A stretch of 64,000 bases of DNA from WTAW01 sp964406575. Its GTDB lineage: Bacteria; Acidobacteriota; Aminicenantia; Aminicenantales; Aminicenantaceae. Each line of letters opens with the position of its first letter. Position 1 is the first letter of the stretch. Positions 55,348 to 63,312 of this stretch are shown here, one piece after another. A program made the translations under genes and the position numbers. The notes beneath the pieces are model-generated. The model saw nothing but the letters and a program-made list of their open reading frames with translations. It was not told the DNA's origin and did no database searches. The stretch covers positions 62,001 to 126,000 of the forward strand of contig CAYOSH010000007.1 in assembly GCA_964406575.1 (NCBI GenBank), read 5' to 3'.

Positions 55348-56374
55348 TCATTTTGCGTCCCCTTGTGGGGTACCAGAGGATATCATGGTAGATATTGCTC
55401 GCAAAAGGTGCCCAGACGATAAGGGGCGAATGCAGGAGGATTTTTTCAAAAGGCCTAAGAAAACCGATGCGGAGCATCTGGTCTCCCCAGATCACAAAGC
55501 TTTTTTTTGACTTGAATCCAAAATTCATCGCGGAAATATCCTCTCCCACCACATCGATCTCCGCAGGGTCGCCTTTCCCCAATCCCCTCTCGTGACACAT
55601 GCGGATGTAGGGAATGTCCATGGGTGAAAAACCCATGATCTTTGCGGCGATGGCATCGATGGCCACAGAATCCGCGCTGGCGAGGATCACATTTTTTTCC
55701 TTGGGAACCATGGTCCTCGGCCCTGCCCCATCACCACACACAGTGCCATCCATCACAGAAAAAATGCCGGGATGCAACTCCTTCTGCATGACGAGCAGGT
55801 CCACCAGGACTTCATGGATGTACTTATGGGAATAATGCCTGACCTCCTTCAGCAATCCCCCAAAAGCGTTCTTTATAGCACCCGTGGTCACTGAATGACC
55901 GTGGGTTTTTACTGTCGGGAGGTGAATGACGTTCTTTCCGATGAACATCTTGGGGATCTCGATCCCTTCAGGGAATATTTGGTCCAGTTTCAGCAATTTA
56001 TCCTTGAATGTATACTTGGTCCATTCAGCTTGGGGGAGAGGGACATAATCGACGCCAAATCTTTCGAGGATCGGCGTCCATTTGTTGTTTTTGGCTCCCT
56101 TCACAGGGTCTGTCACCACAGTTTTGTTCTCGACGGCAACCAGCCTCTCCTTTGCGTATCCATCCTGGATAAGGGTACTCAAAACGCCATCCAGCTGCCA
56201 AGGCTCACTCGAACACGCGGGAAAATATTTTGTCCATGATAAGTTGAGCTTGATCATCGTGGTGTTGTCTTTAGAGATAAACCGCTCATAATCGGCCAAA
56301 TGCATGAGTTTTTGGTAGTCGTCCAATACTGTTTGCGTCGATGTTCTCAGAACGACAACTTTTGCTTTTTCCAT
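55298..56374 (-). CDS. DUF362 domain-containing protein
   Basis: A 358-residue protein with the family's KLNLSWTK near the N-terminus, PTVKTHGHSVTTGAIKNAFGGLL, DGTVCGDGAGPR and SADSVAIDAIAAKIMGF. The family is often linked to Fe-S or metal biology, but the reaction is unknown; the ferredoxin domain found in some members is absent. It sits four bases behind the UbiA-family gene in the same direction, so the two are probably co-transcribed. A truncated relative lies at 37.9 kb. Confidence 0.85.
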   Translation of the reverse strand: MEKAKVVVLRTSTQTVLDDYQKLMHLADYERFISKDNTTMIKLNLSWTKYFPACSSEPWQLDGVLSTLIQDGYAKERLVAVENKTVVTDPVKGAKNNKWTPILERFGVDYVPLPQAEWTKYTFKDKLLKLDQIFPEGIEIPKMFIGKNVIHLPTVKTHGHSVTTGAIKNAFGGLLKEVRHYSHKYIHEVLVDLLVMQKELHPGIFSVMDGTVCGDGAGPRTMVPKEKNVILASADSVAIDAIAAKIMGFSPMDIPYIRMCHERGLGKGDPAEIDVVGEDISAMNFGFKSKKSFVIWGDQMLRIGFLRPFEKILLHSPLIVWAPFASNIYHDILWYPTRGRKMIRDFAKTDWGELWESY

Positions 56375-56377
56375 ATC

Positions 56378-57262
56378 CTACCACCCATAATATATGATGA
56401 GGCTCGCTGAAACGACCCAAAGGAAAATATCAAAAAGGAGAGGACGGTCTTTCAGGATCAATGCTTCCGGAGTCCCTCCCTCAGCTTTTTGGTGAATGAG
56501 ATAGAGATACCTGAATATTCCATAGAGGACAAATGGGACTGTCAAAATCAATTTGTTCGTTCCGAATTTGGTTATGGTCTCGTCCGAAATGGTGTAAAGG
56601 CAGTACGCGATGACAGTTGAGGCTGTGACCACGGAGATCATCTGATCCATGAGGTACGGCGAATACTCTTTAAGGATGGGCCGGTGGTTCACCGCCTCTT
56701 TGTCCAGGAGCATAATCTCATGCCGCCTTTTGCTCAGCGCGAGAAAAAGCGCAAGCAGTGTTGTGCAGATCAGAAGCCACGGCGAGATGTAAACCCGAAT
56801 GGCAACGGCACCCGCAATGACGCGAAGGAAAAAACCCGAAGCAACGATAAACACATCCAGGATGACAACATGCTTCAAGTAGAACGAATAGGCTAGCTGG
56901 AGAACAAAGTAAACAAGGGCCACATAAAGAAATTCTGTATTCACCGCATAGGCCAAAAGAAGACTGATAAAGCTCAGAACAAAGAAGGCCACAACGGCCT
57001 GGCTCTTTTTGAGTTTTCCGGAGGCCAGTGGCCGCAAAGACTTGATGGGATGACGCCTATCCTCCTCGAGGTCTTTCAGGTCATTCAAGATGTAAAGAGC
57101 ACCGGAAAGCAGGCAGTAGGCCGCGAAGGCCATCAGTGTCTGGAGGAACATCGGAAGGTTGAAGATGTTCTCCGAAAAAATGAGGGGTGCAAAGATAAAG
57201 AGATTTTTCATCCACTGCTGGGGCCTGATGGATTTAAAAAGCTCAATAAGTATCATTGACAT
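56378..57262 (-). CDS. UbiA-family prenyltransferase, decaprenyl-phosphate phosphoribosyltransferase-like
   Basis: Likely joins phosphoribose (from PRPP) to a polyprenyl phosphate. In 294 residues there are about eight to nine helices and the motif NDLKDLEEDRRHPIKSLRP, which matches the NDxxDxxxDRxHPxKxxRP pattern of the DPPR-synthase branch (mycobacterial Rv3806c) rather than quinone prenyltransferases. The start ATG 57262 is chosen; an in-frame start at 57316 would take the coding region into the terminal repeat of copy C. In mycobacteria this gene stands beside aftB; here an AftB-like gene lies one gene away. Confidence 0.78.
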   Translation of the reverse strand: MSMILIELFKSIRPQQWMKNLFIFAPLIFSENIFNLPMFLQTLMAFAAYCLLSGALYILNDLKDLEEDRRHPIKSLRPLASGKLKKSQAVVAFFVLSFISLLLAYAVNTEFLYVALVYFVLQLAYSFYLKHVVILDVFIVASGFFLRVIAGAVAIRVYISPWLLICTTLLALFLALSKRRHEIMLLDKEAVNHRPILKEYSPYLMDQMISVVTASTVIAYCLYTISDETITKFGTNKLILTVPFVLYGIFRYLYLIHQKAEGGTPEALILKDRPLLFDIFLWVVSASLIIYYGW

Positions 57263-57310
57263 GATTGTATTTTTTTTTGGGCGATGAATCAAATGATTCG
57301 TGAAGGATGT

Positions 57311-57475
57311 AAGCATCCTTATTTCCGTGATAAGGGCATTAGACGTAAAAAAGAGCGAGTCACTGTCCTTATGAGTCGGATGGTGGTGGGTGGGGGGGTC
57401 TTCGACGAATATGGACTGTGACGAGCTCCTGCTATTATCATTTGACTTGAGAGCATCACGGAAATAAGGATGCTT
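57311..57475 (+). mobile_element. TIR-bounded dispersed element, copy C (perfect terminal repeats)
   Basis: A 165-bp element bounded by a perfect 21-bp inverted repeat, 57311-57331 (AAGCATCCTTATTTCCGTGA and one more base) and 57455-57475. Its right 101 bp are about 94% identical to copy A in inverted orientation. CGTGAAG occurs at 57299-57305 and 57477-57483 and could be a target duplication, but it is five bases and one base away from the repeat ends. No full ORF: relative to copy A the N-terminal coding part is missing and there is a one-base insertion. Confidence 0.78.
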
Positions 57476-57531
57476 CCGTGAAGAATTTTAGCATTCCCTC
57501 ACATCTCTCCCCGTTCCGGATTTTCATGTTC

Positions 57532-58473
57532 TCAAATCCTCTCATTTCTAGGGATGAACCTTTTGTATCCCAGCCGGGCCATGTAAACACCCACAAAGAT
57601 GATGACTGCCCCGGCTGCCTGCTGAGCCGTGATCCTCTCATCGAGGAAGAAATAAGCAAAAAAGGCCGTAAAGACAGGAATGAGGTAGTCGTAGATCGCG
57701 GTTTTGGTGTTCCCCACGCGCCTCACAGAGACGTACCAGATTACATAACAAATAACAAGCGCAAACATTCCCGAGTACAACAGAGCCCCCCAAGCCTTTA
57801 AAGACACTGCGCTGTATGGAATCCGTAAAATATCCTTGATACAAAAGGGGAGATAGAAAACAGTTCCCATAGCCATGGTCAGAGCTGTTAGCTTTAGAGG
57901 AGATATTCGGTCGAGCAAGGGTTTAGCGAAAACGGTGTATAAGGCCCAGCAGATATTTCCACAGAAGATCAAAAAATCGCCCCGACTGCTTCGTGCAGAG
58001 AACTGGAATGTTCCGAAACGGCTGGAAATCACCAGGTAGAAGCCCAAAAAAGAGAAAAGGATTCCCGCCCATGCTGCGGGGTGAATCCTCTCATGTTTCA
58101 TACGAGAGCTCAAGAACGCAATGAACACAGGAGCCATGGCAATGATGATGGCCGAATTGGAAGCGGAAGTCATGTTTATTCCGTGGATGAAGAACATCTG
58201 GTAAGCTGTGTTGCCACACAGACCCAGGGTCACCAACGTCCAGAAGGTTTTTCGATCCACCCTTAAGCCCTCAGGACTCAGACCAAGAATAAGGATGAGC
58301 GCCGCCGAGGCGAAAAGCAACCGGATCCCATTAAAACCGAGTGGGGACAACTCTCTGAGCGCTATTTTTACGAATGAAAAATTAACTGCCCAGATCAGGA
58401 CGGCTGAAAGCATAAGGACGTCGGTCGTTCCGAATTTTTTATAATCGACATCTCCAGTCTGTGGTATTGCCAT
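57532..58473 (-). CDS. EamA/DMT-superfamily transporter
   Basis: Inner-membrane metabolite transporter or exporter, substrate unknown. The 313 residues form ten hydrophobic helices in two EamA repeats, with the characteristic WAVNFSFVKIALRELSPLGFNGIRLLFA in repeat one and IPVFTAFFAYFFLDERITAQQAAGAVIIFVGVYMA in repeat two. It is transcribed alone towards repeat copy C. Confidence 0.88.
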   Translation of the reverse strand: MAIPQTGDVDYKKFGTTDVLMLSAVLIWAVNFSFVKIALRELSPLGFNGIRLLFASAALILILGLSPEGLRVDRKTFWTLVTLGLCGNTAYQMFFIHGINMTSASNSAIIIAMAPVFIAFLSSRMKHERIHPAAWAGILFSFLGFYLVISSRFGTFQFSARSSRGDFLIFCGNICWALYTVFAKPLLDRISPLKLTALTMAMGTVFYLPFCIKDILRIPYSAVSLKAWGALLYSGMFALVICYVIWYVSVRRVGNTKTAIYDYLIPVFTAFFAYFFLDERITAQQAAGAVIIFVGVYMARLGYKRFIPRNERI

Positions 58474-58652
58474 CTCTCTGTGATGACAGAGTATACTCGA
58501 ATAGACCCAAATATGAAAAGCCGAATTTCAACAACAAGTGAAGGCTTCCACAACGGGAAGTCTGTTGGCATATGAGAAAAAAAGAGCCGTGACTCGAATC
58601 CTGGGATACGACCTATCGAGAATCGTCGCTCAGAACTCGAGGCTGGAATCCG

Positions 58653-59063
58653 TTAAGGTCTGTGCCGGGGATAATGGGCCTCTACTGTCGATATCAGACC
58701 GCCCCGCGGATTGAATTCTCCCACCACAGAGGCTTTGATCGGATGGCTGGCCTTCACAATATCCTCGAGTATGCGGTTGACGGCATTTTCATAGAATATT
58801 CCCAAGTTGCGGTAGGCTAATAAATATATTTTAAGGGACTTGAGTTCAAGGCAGCTCTTGTCAGGAACATAAGATATATAGATCGTCCCAAAATCAGGGA
58901 GGCCTGTTTTCGGACAGATGGATGTGAACTCAGGAAATTTGATCTTTATCTCGTAATCGGGAAACTGGTTGGGAAAGGTATCGATTCTTGGAAGTCGGGC
59001 TTTTAAGCCAGCTCTGGCTTCTTTCTCTGTATAGCCTGTGTTCTGTGTCTTTTTTTCCTTCAT
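58653..59063 (-). CDS. queF: NADPH-dependent 7-cyano-7-deazaguanine reductase
   Basis: Reduces the nitrile of preQ0 to preQ1, which is then inserted into tRNA. The 136-residue short (type I) form has the catalytic Cys in SICPKTGLPDFGTI with the Asp seven residues on, and the QueF motif ELKSLKIYLLAYRNLGIFYEN. The position that is His in the Bacillus enzyme (FHE) reads Tyr (FYE), which appears to be a common variant. GAGGG lies about six bases before the ATG. Completes the pathway begun by queCDE. Confidence 0.93.
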   Translation of the reverse strand: MKEKKTQNTGYTEKEARAGLKARLPRIDTFPNQFPDYEIKIKFPEFTSICPKTGLPDFGTIYISYVPDKSCLELKSLKIYLLAYRNLGIFYENAVNRILEDIVKASHPIKASVVGEFNPRGGLISTVEAHYPRHRP

Positions 59064-59086
59064 TTCTACCCTCGATCTTGCCCATC

Positions 59087-59115
59087 ATTATATAACAGCT
59101 CAAATTCGATGACAA
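59087..59115 (-). promoter_or_regulatory. σ70 promoter of queF
   Basis: Minus strand TTGTCA (59110-59115), 17-bp spacer, perfect TATAAT (59087-59092), about 24 bp before the queF ATG. Confidence 0.75.
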
Positions 59116-59194
59116 ACACCCAGCCCATTGAATGGATTGGAACCGTTTGAAAAATCGGTGTCCACTGATTTTTTACAATTTTTACAATTGAGGG

Positions 59195-59223
59195 TTGACA
59201 AACGTGCCCAAAGAGCCTATATT
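59195..59223 (+). promoter_or_regulatory. σ70 promoter of the fur gene cluster
   Basis: Perfect TTGACA (59195-59200), 17-bp spacer, TATATT (59218-59223). The predicted start is near 59230, immediately ahead of the Fur box. Confidence 0.8.
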
Positions 59224-59234
59224 AAGCTCTTAAT

Positions 59235-59253
59235 GAAAATGGTTATCATTATC
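59235..59253 (+). promoter_or_regulatory. Fur box
   Basis: GAAAATGGTTATCATTATC matches 16 of 19 bases of the classical Fur box GATAATGATAATCATTATC. It covers the predicted transcription start of the fur gene, so autoregulation, and iron control of any genes read from this promoter, is likely. Confidence 0.8.
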
Positions 59254-59269
59254 AGTAATGGAGCTGGAT

Positions 59270-59719
59270 ATGCCGAGACCTCAAACATGGCGCTATAGAA
59301 ACCGCAGACACTTTTGCCGGTGGACGGGTCCTCGTGAGGCAATCATGCAGCTTCTCAGCCAGACATCTCAACACCTGAGTGCCAAGGAGATTTATGCGGC
59401 CATACACAAATTTTACCCAGGGATAGGACTGACCACTGTGTATCGCACATTAGACCTTTTAACCCGGATGGGTCTCATCCATAAGTTCTCCTTCGGAGAT
59501 GGGTACAATCGTTATGAATTTATATCTGACGAGAAAAAAAAACACCACCACCATCTCATCTGCATGAACTGCGGGAAAATTTTTGACTACAGTGAATTCG
59601 TCGACGAAGAATTGGCACTCGTCGAAAAAACAGAGGAACGGCTGGCAAAGAAATACAATTTCAAAATCGAAGGACACAATATCGAGTTTTTAGGAGTCTG
59701 TAAAGACTGTAAAAAATAA
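59270..59719 (+). CDS. Fur-family metal-responsive repressor
   Basis: DNA-binding regulator responding to Fe2+ or a related metal or oxidant. The 149 residues have an N-terminal winged helix (SAKEIYAAIHKFYPGIGLTTVYRTLDLL), the His-rich sensor segment KKHHHHLICMNCGKIFDY and a second CXXC near the end (CKDCKK), i.e. a structural zinc site. The ATG at 59270 has GGAG at a good distance; the in-frame ATG 59258 almost touches the Fur box. The long basic N-terminal arm is like PerR-type members, so the sensed signal (iron or peroxide) is open. Confidence 0.88.
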   Translation: MPRPQTWRYRNRRHFCRWTGPREAIMQLLSQTSQHLSAKEIYAAIHKFYPGIGLTTVYRTLDLLTRMGLIHKFSFGDGYNRYEFISDEKKKHHHHLICMNCGKIFDYSEFVDEELALVEKTEERLAKKYNFKIEGHNIEFLGVCKDCKK

Positions 59720-59744
59720 GACAAAAATAAAGGAGGTGATACAG

Positions 59745-60122
59745 ATGCCAAGAGGAGATCGGACAGGACCGATGGGCTCCGGCCCAAGGACCGGACGTGC
59801 CATGGGCTATTGTTCTGGATATTCGGCTCCAGGTTTCATGTATCCAGGAGCCGGATACGGATACGCCCGGGGTATGGGACTCGGCCGCGGAATGGGTTTA
59901 GGACGAGGCAGGGGATGGCGACGGCATTGGGGATATCCCACACCCTTAGCAGAGTACTATCCACCGATAGCCGGATTCCGCACTCCCTATGACCCTTGGG
60001 GAGCGGCAGAAATTACTGCTGAACAAGAGCAGGACATCCTAAAATCAGAAGCGAAAATTCTCAAGAATGACATCGCTCAGATTGAAAAACGAATCAAAGA
60101 GCTCGAAGGAGAGAAGAAGTGA
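59745..60122 (+). CDS. DUF5320 small Gly/Arg-rich protein
   Basis: A 125-residue protein that begins MPRGDRTGPMGSGPRTGRAMGYC, the hallmark of DUF5320 proteins encoded beside NifX/Mrp genes in anaerobes. A Gly/Arg/Tyr-rich middle is followed by a C-terminal coiled coil (about 88-125). It has an exceptionally strong Shine-Dalgarno, AGGAGGTGAT at 59731-59740, implying high translation. Its stop overlaps the next start (GTGA). Function unknown; a role in handling Fe-S clusters or metals is inferred from context. Confidence 0.8.
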   Translation: MPRGDRTGPMGSGPRTGRAMGYCSGYSAPGFMYPGAGYGYARGMGLGRGMGLGRGRGWRRHWGYPTPLAEYYPPIAGFRTPYDPWGAAEITAEQEQDILKSEAKILKNDIAQIEKRIKELEGEKK

Positions 60123-60832
60123 AAGTTGCAATCTCTACAGACATGGGTTATGTCTCAGCGCATTTTGGACGATGCCCATCCTACACGATCGTGGACATTG
60201 ACAGCGGAAAAGTCGTCGACAGGGAAGAAATCCCGAATCCAGGCCATCAGCCGGGATTTCTTCCCCAGTACCTCTCCGAGAGGGGAGTCAACGTCATCAT
60301 TGCAGGAGGGATGGGCCCACGTGCCCAAGGCCTTTTTGCCCAGAAAAACATCGAAACGTTGATCGGAGTGCAGGGGCCCATCGACACCATCATCAGCCAA
60401 TTCCTCAAGCAAGAATTGGAAGCAGGAGAAGACTTGTGCGGACACAAAAATGGTCATGGGGAACACTTAGACCACAGCGCCGCTCAACCACAGTTAAAAA
60501 CGTCTTCAGGGACTCGAATATTGATAACAGCAACCGGGAAAGACCTGGAGGCCGAAGTGGACCCCCGCTTTGGCCGGGCCCGGTATTTTCTTATTGTCCA
60601 ACCTGACACTTTAGATTTTGAGGCGTTCGAAAATCTCAATATCGATGCGGCCCATGGCGTTGGCATTCAAAGCGCCCAATTTGCAGTGGAAAAAAACTCG
60701 AGCGTTATCATAACAGGACAATGTGGCCCCAACGCCGAAAGAGTTCTCAGGTCATCAGGAATCCGAATAATCACCGGAGCAACAGGAAAGGTTAAAGATG
60801 CCATAGAGCAATTCCTGAACGAGACTTCGTGA
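60119..60832 (+). CDS. Tandem NifX/NifB-like (dinitrogenase Fe-Mo cofactor) domain protein
   Basis: Two copies of the about 105-residue fold that carries Fe-S or Fe-Mo cofactor precursors, at about 1-110 and 132-237, joined by a Cys/His-rich linker [13 protein letters not shown] that could bind metal. Both halves show the family pattern AHFGRCPSY / [10 protein letters not shown] and (I/V)I(A/T)G(G/Q)xGP. No nitrogenase genes are present, so a general Fe-S scaffold or metal-handling role is more likely. Starts with GTG overlapping the DUF5320 stop and ends overlapping the Mrp start. Confidence 0.85.
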   Translation: MKVAISTDMGYVSAHFGRCPSYTIVDIDSGKVVDREEIPNPGHQPGFLPQYLSERGVNVIIAGGMGPRAQGLFAQKNIETLIGVQGPIDTIISQFLKQELEAGEDLCGHKNGHGEHLDHSAAQPQLKTSSGTRILITATGKDLEAEVDPRFGRARYFLIVQPDTLDFEAFENLNIDAAHGVGIQSAQFAVEKNSSVIITGQCGPNAERVLRSSGIRIITGATGKVKDAIEQFLNETS

Positions 60833-61629
60833 TGGCCAAGGACGAAGCCCAGATCAAGGTGGACAAAAACCTTGAAAACATAAAGAACAGACTGCTTGTC
60901 TTCAGCGGCAAGGGCGGTGTCGGCAAAAGCACAGTGGCCGCCAATCTTTCCCTGGTTTTTGCTCGCAAGGGTTTAAAAGTCGGGCTTCTAGATGTGGATA
61001 TCCATGGTCCTAATCTTGCCAAAATGCTGGGCGTCGAAGACAAAAGGTTAGACGTTTCATCCACCGGCATTCGGGCCGTGGATGTCAACGAAAACTTGAA
61101 GCTGGTCTCTATGTCTTTTCTGCTCCAGGACCCGGATATCCCCGTCATATGGCGGGGACCGTTGAAGATGAAGGCCATACAACAATTTCTGGGAGAAGTG
61201 ATGTGGGGTGAGCTGGACTGGCTGGTCATCGACTCCCCTCCAGGAACGGGAGACGAGCCTCTTTCTATCGCCCAGCTCATTCCTGCCACAGGCGCGGTTG
61301 TGGTCACAACTCCTCAAGAGGTCTCCCTTATGGACTCACGGAAGGCCATCCAATTCGGCTGGAAACTCGGTCTCAAAATTCACGGCATCATCGAGAATAT
61401 GAGCGGCATGGTCTGCCCTCACTGCGGTCAGACGATAGACCTTTTCAAAAAGGGAGGAGGCGAAAAGGCTGCTGAGGAGATGCATGTGCCGTTCCTGGGA
61501 GGAATCCCCCTCGACCCCCAAATTGTCGTATTGGGTGATGACGGAAAATCATTTGTCGAAGTTTTGCCCGATTCACCCGCAAGCCAGGCCTTGACCAAAA
61601 TTGCCGAAAAAATACTGGAGGGTGCCTGA
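60832..61629 (+). CDS. Mrp/NBP35-type Fe-S cluster carrier ATPase
   Basis: P-loop ATPase that transfers [4Fe-4S] clusters to apo-proteins. The deviant Walker [11 protein letters not shown] lies near residue 26, with Walker [10 protein letters not shown], the switch [10 protein letters not shown] and the cluster-binding CPHCG near residue 194. Length 265 is standard for short Mrp proteins without the N-terminal FSCA domain. The ATG shares its A with the stop of the NifX-like gene. Confidence 0.92.
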   Translation: MAKDEAQIKVDKNLENIKNRLLVFSGKGGVGKSTVAANLSLVFARKGLKVGLLDVDIHGPNLAKMLGVEDKRLDVSSTGIRAVDVNENLKLVSMSFLLQDPDIPVIWRGPLKMKAIQQFLGEVMWGELDWLVIDSPPGTGDEPLSIAQLIPATGAVVVTTPQEVSLMDSRKAIQFGWKLGLKIHGIIENMSGMVCPHCGQTIDLFKKGGGEKAAEEMHVPFLGGIPLDPQIVVLGDDGKSFVEVLPDSPASQALTKIAEKILEGA

Positions 61630-61661
61630 CGGGGCCAGATTTAAAATTTTGCGGAGATCCA

Positions 61662-62105
61662 ATGAAAAAAATCGGAATTATCATCTGTGGCCGGTACCAA
61701 AGTTGCGGAGGGGGAAAGTGCTTCAGGGCTCTCAAAGAACGCGTGGGAGCGTTTTCTGTTTATCCCAAAGATGAACCCGTCGAGATTGTCGGCTACTCCT
61801 ATTGTGGGGGATGTCCGGGTGGGAATGTCGAGTATGTCCCCGAGGAGATGAAAAAAAACGGAGCAGAAGTCATCCATTTGGCAACAGGCTTAGTCGTGGG
61901 ATATCCCCCTTGCCCGAGTATTAGGCAATTCAAACTGTTCATTGAAACCAATTACGATATTCCTGTGGTCATCGGCACACATCCCATCCCTTTGAAGTAC
62001 TTGGACGCTCACCACAAACTGCCCTTCTGGGAAAAAACAGCCATGGAAGAGCTTGCCGGTGCCCTCATGCAGGAAGACAAAAAAATCATGGAAGATTACA
62101 ACTAG
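61662..62105 (+). CDS. CGGC-domain protein
   Basis: A 147-residue cysteine-rich protein. The N-terminal GIIICGRYQSCGGGKCFRAL and central YCGGCPGGNVEY, followed by GYPPCPS, are the conserved cysteines of the CGGC domain, thought to bind a metal or Fe-S cluster; a later H-P-I-P-x-K-Y segment is also typical. The biochemical role is unknown. It lies 32 bp after the Mrp gene, in the same run. Confidence 0.83.
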   Translation: MKKIGIIICGRYQSCGGGKCFRALKERVGAFSVYPKDEPVEIVGYSYCGGCPGGNVEYVPEEMKKNGAEVIHLATGLVVGYPPCPSIRQFKLFIETNYDIPVVIGTHPIPLKYLDAHHKLPFWEKTAMEELAGALMQEDKKIMEDYN

Positions 62106-62114
62106 GAGGCATAC

Positions 62115-62294
62115 ATGCAAAAAACCGCGAGAGGACAAGGTCGCGGAGGAGGACAAGGACGAATGGGTGGAAAAGGGCTCGGCCCAGGAGGCGAGTGCCT
62201 CTGCCCTTCGTGCGGAACCCAAGTCCCCCATCAAAGGGGGACTCCATGCAACCAGATGTCATGCCCTAAATGCGGGGCAACGATGACACGCTGA
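62115..62294 (+). CDS. Small Gly-rich zinc-ribbon-like protein (59 aa)
   Basis: Short gene with a strong AGGAGG five bases before its ATG. The first 27 residues are Gly/Arg/Lys rich (RGQGRGGGQGRMGGKGLGPGG). The rest holds CLCPSCG and CNQMSCPKCG, i.e. two CXXC pairs plus two extra cysteines, fitting a zinc ribbon or rubredoxin-like knuckle. Comparable small proteins are found next to DUF5320/NifX genes in anaerobes. Stop is 12 bases before the next start, so it belongs to the same transcript. Confidence 0.78.
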   Translation: MQKTARGQGRGGGQGRMGGKGLGPGGECLCPSCGTQVPHQRGTPCNQMSCPKCGATMTR

Positions 62295-62305
62295 GAGGTG
62301 CGATA

Positions 62306-62557
62306 TTGCCCATTTACGAATTCGCGTGTAAGGACTGCGGAAAGACCACGGAATTTTTCTTTCGTACCATTCAGGATCCCGTTGACCTAAGGTGTTCGAA
62401 ATGTGGGTCAAAAAAACTCACAAAAATTCCTTCTGCTCCATCGACAGTCATTCACAGACAGGCTTCTTCCGGCGGATTAACATGCTGCGGCAGCACAGAA
62501 CGCTGTGATTCACCACCCTGTTCGACGGGAGACTCGTGTCGCAGAGACAAGGATTGA
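62306..62557 (+). CDS. FmdB-type zinc-ribbon protein (TTG start)
   Basis: The product begins (M)PIYEFACKDCGKTTEFFF, the canonical FmdB regulatory zinc-ribbon start, with the second CSKCGS pair; an extra C-terminal Cys-rich tail (TCCGSTERCDSPPCSTGDSC) follows. The TTG at 62306 is chosen because FmdB proteins start with MP(I/L)Y and GAGAGGTG lies five bases ahead; no ATG fits. 83 residues. Role unknown, perhaps metal-responsive. Confidence 0.82.
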   Translation: MPIYEFACKDCGKTTEFFFRTIQDPVDLRCSKCGSKKLTKIPSAPSTVIHRQASSGGLTCCGSTERCDSPPCSTGDSCRRDKD

Positions 62558-62586
62558 GGGCGTCCTCACAAAAAAAGTAACAGGTT

Positions 62587-63312
62587 ATGGCAGAAGCCGA
62601 TCGACTCCATCTTTCAATTATCTATGACAATACGTCCATCATGGAATCGCTTCAGGCTGATTGGGGTTTCTCCTGCTTCATCAGAGGCCTGGAAAAATCC
62701 ATCCTCTTCGACACGGGAGCCAAAGGACTCATTCTAAACAGCAATATGGAAAAATTGGCCATCCGACCGGGGGATATTGATTGCGTTGTTCTTTCCCATT
62801 ATCACAAAGACCACACAGGGGGCTTGAGCACAATTCTACATCATAACCCAAAGATAAAGGTCTGGCTGCCCGAGTTTTTTCCTGTGGACTTTAAGGAAAA
62901 TATCACCTCCGCCGGCGCCTCTATTCTCGAGGTAAATGACCAACGGAAAATCTGCGAGGGCGCATTCACAACAGGCGTAATCGAAGGATGGATCAAGGAA
63001 CAATCTTTGGTCTTGGACACAACAGTCGGGCTGGTCGTGGTGACCGGATGTGCACACCCACGTCTCATCAACATCTTTTCCAAAGTCAAAGATATGTTCG
63101 GCAAAGATATCCATATGGTTTTGGGAGGCTTTCATCTTGCCGGATTCCAGAAAAATGAGATCCAAGAAGTCATCGAAAAGTCGAGGGAGCTCGGAGTCAA
63201 AAAGATCGGCCCCTGTCACTGCACCGGAGAGCTTGCCCACAAGATGTTCGCCGCCGCATATAAAGCAGATTTCATCACGGTGGGCGCCGGAACGGAGATC
63301 GTTGTGCGATGA
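62587..63312 (+). CDS. Metallo-beta-lactamase-fold hydrolase of the MJ0301/pterin-linked group
   Basis: 241 residues with the metal motif SHYHKDHTGG near residue 70, a Cys/His site VVTGCAHPRLIN and a terminal GPCHCTGE. This set marks the MBL branch related to archaeal RFAP-synthase-like proteins rather than beta-lactamases. Substrate unknown. It is part of the Fur-linked cluster and overlaps the MinD-ferredoxin gene by four bases. Confidence 0.82.
   Translation: MAEADRLHLSIIYDNTSIMESLQADWGFSCFIRGLEKSILFDTGAKGLILNSNMEKLAIRPGDIDCVVLSHYHKDHTGGLSTILHHNPKIKVWLPEFFPVDFKENITSAGASILEVNDQRKICEGAFTTGVIEGWIKEQSLVLDTTVGLVVVTGCAHPRLINIFSKVKDMFGKDIHMVLGGFHLAGFQKNEIQEVIEKSRELGVKKIGPCHCTGELAHKMFAAAYKADFITVGAGTEIVVR

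Noticed and set aside
59745..59935. Gly/Arg-rich tandem repeats as a CRISPR-like or simple repeat array
   Set aside because: The repeats are codon-level features of the DUF5320 protein, not DNA repeats with spacers.
60119..60832. Evidence for nitrogen fixation
   Set aside because: NifX/NifB-like domains occur widely in anaerobes without nitrogenase, and no nif structural gene is visible.
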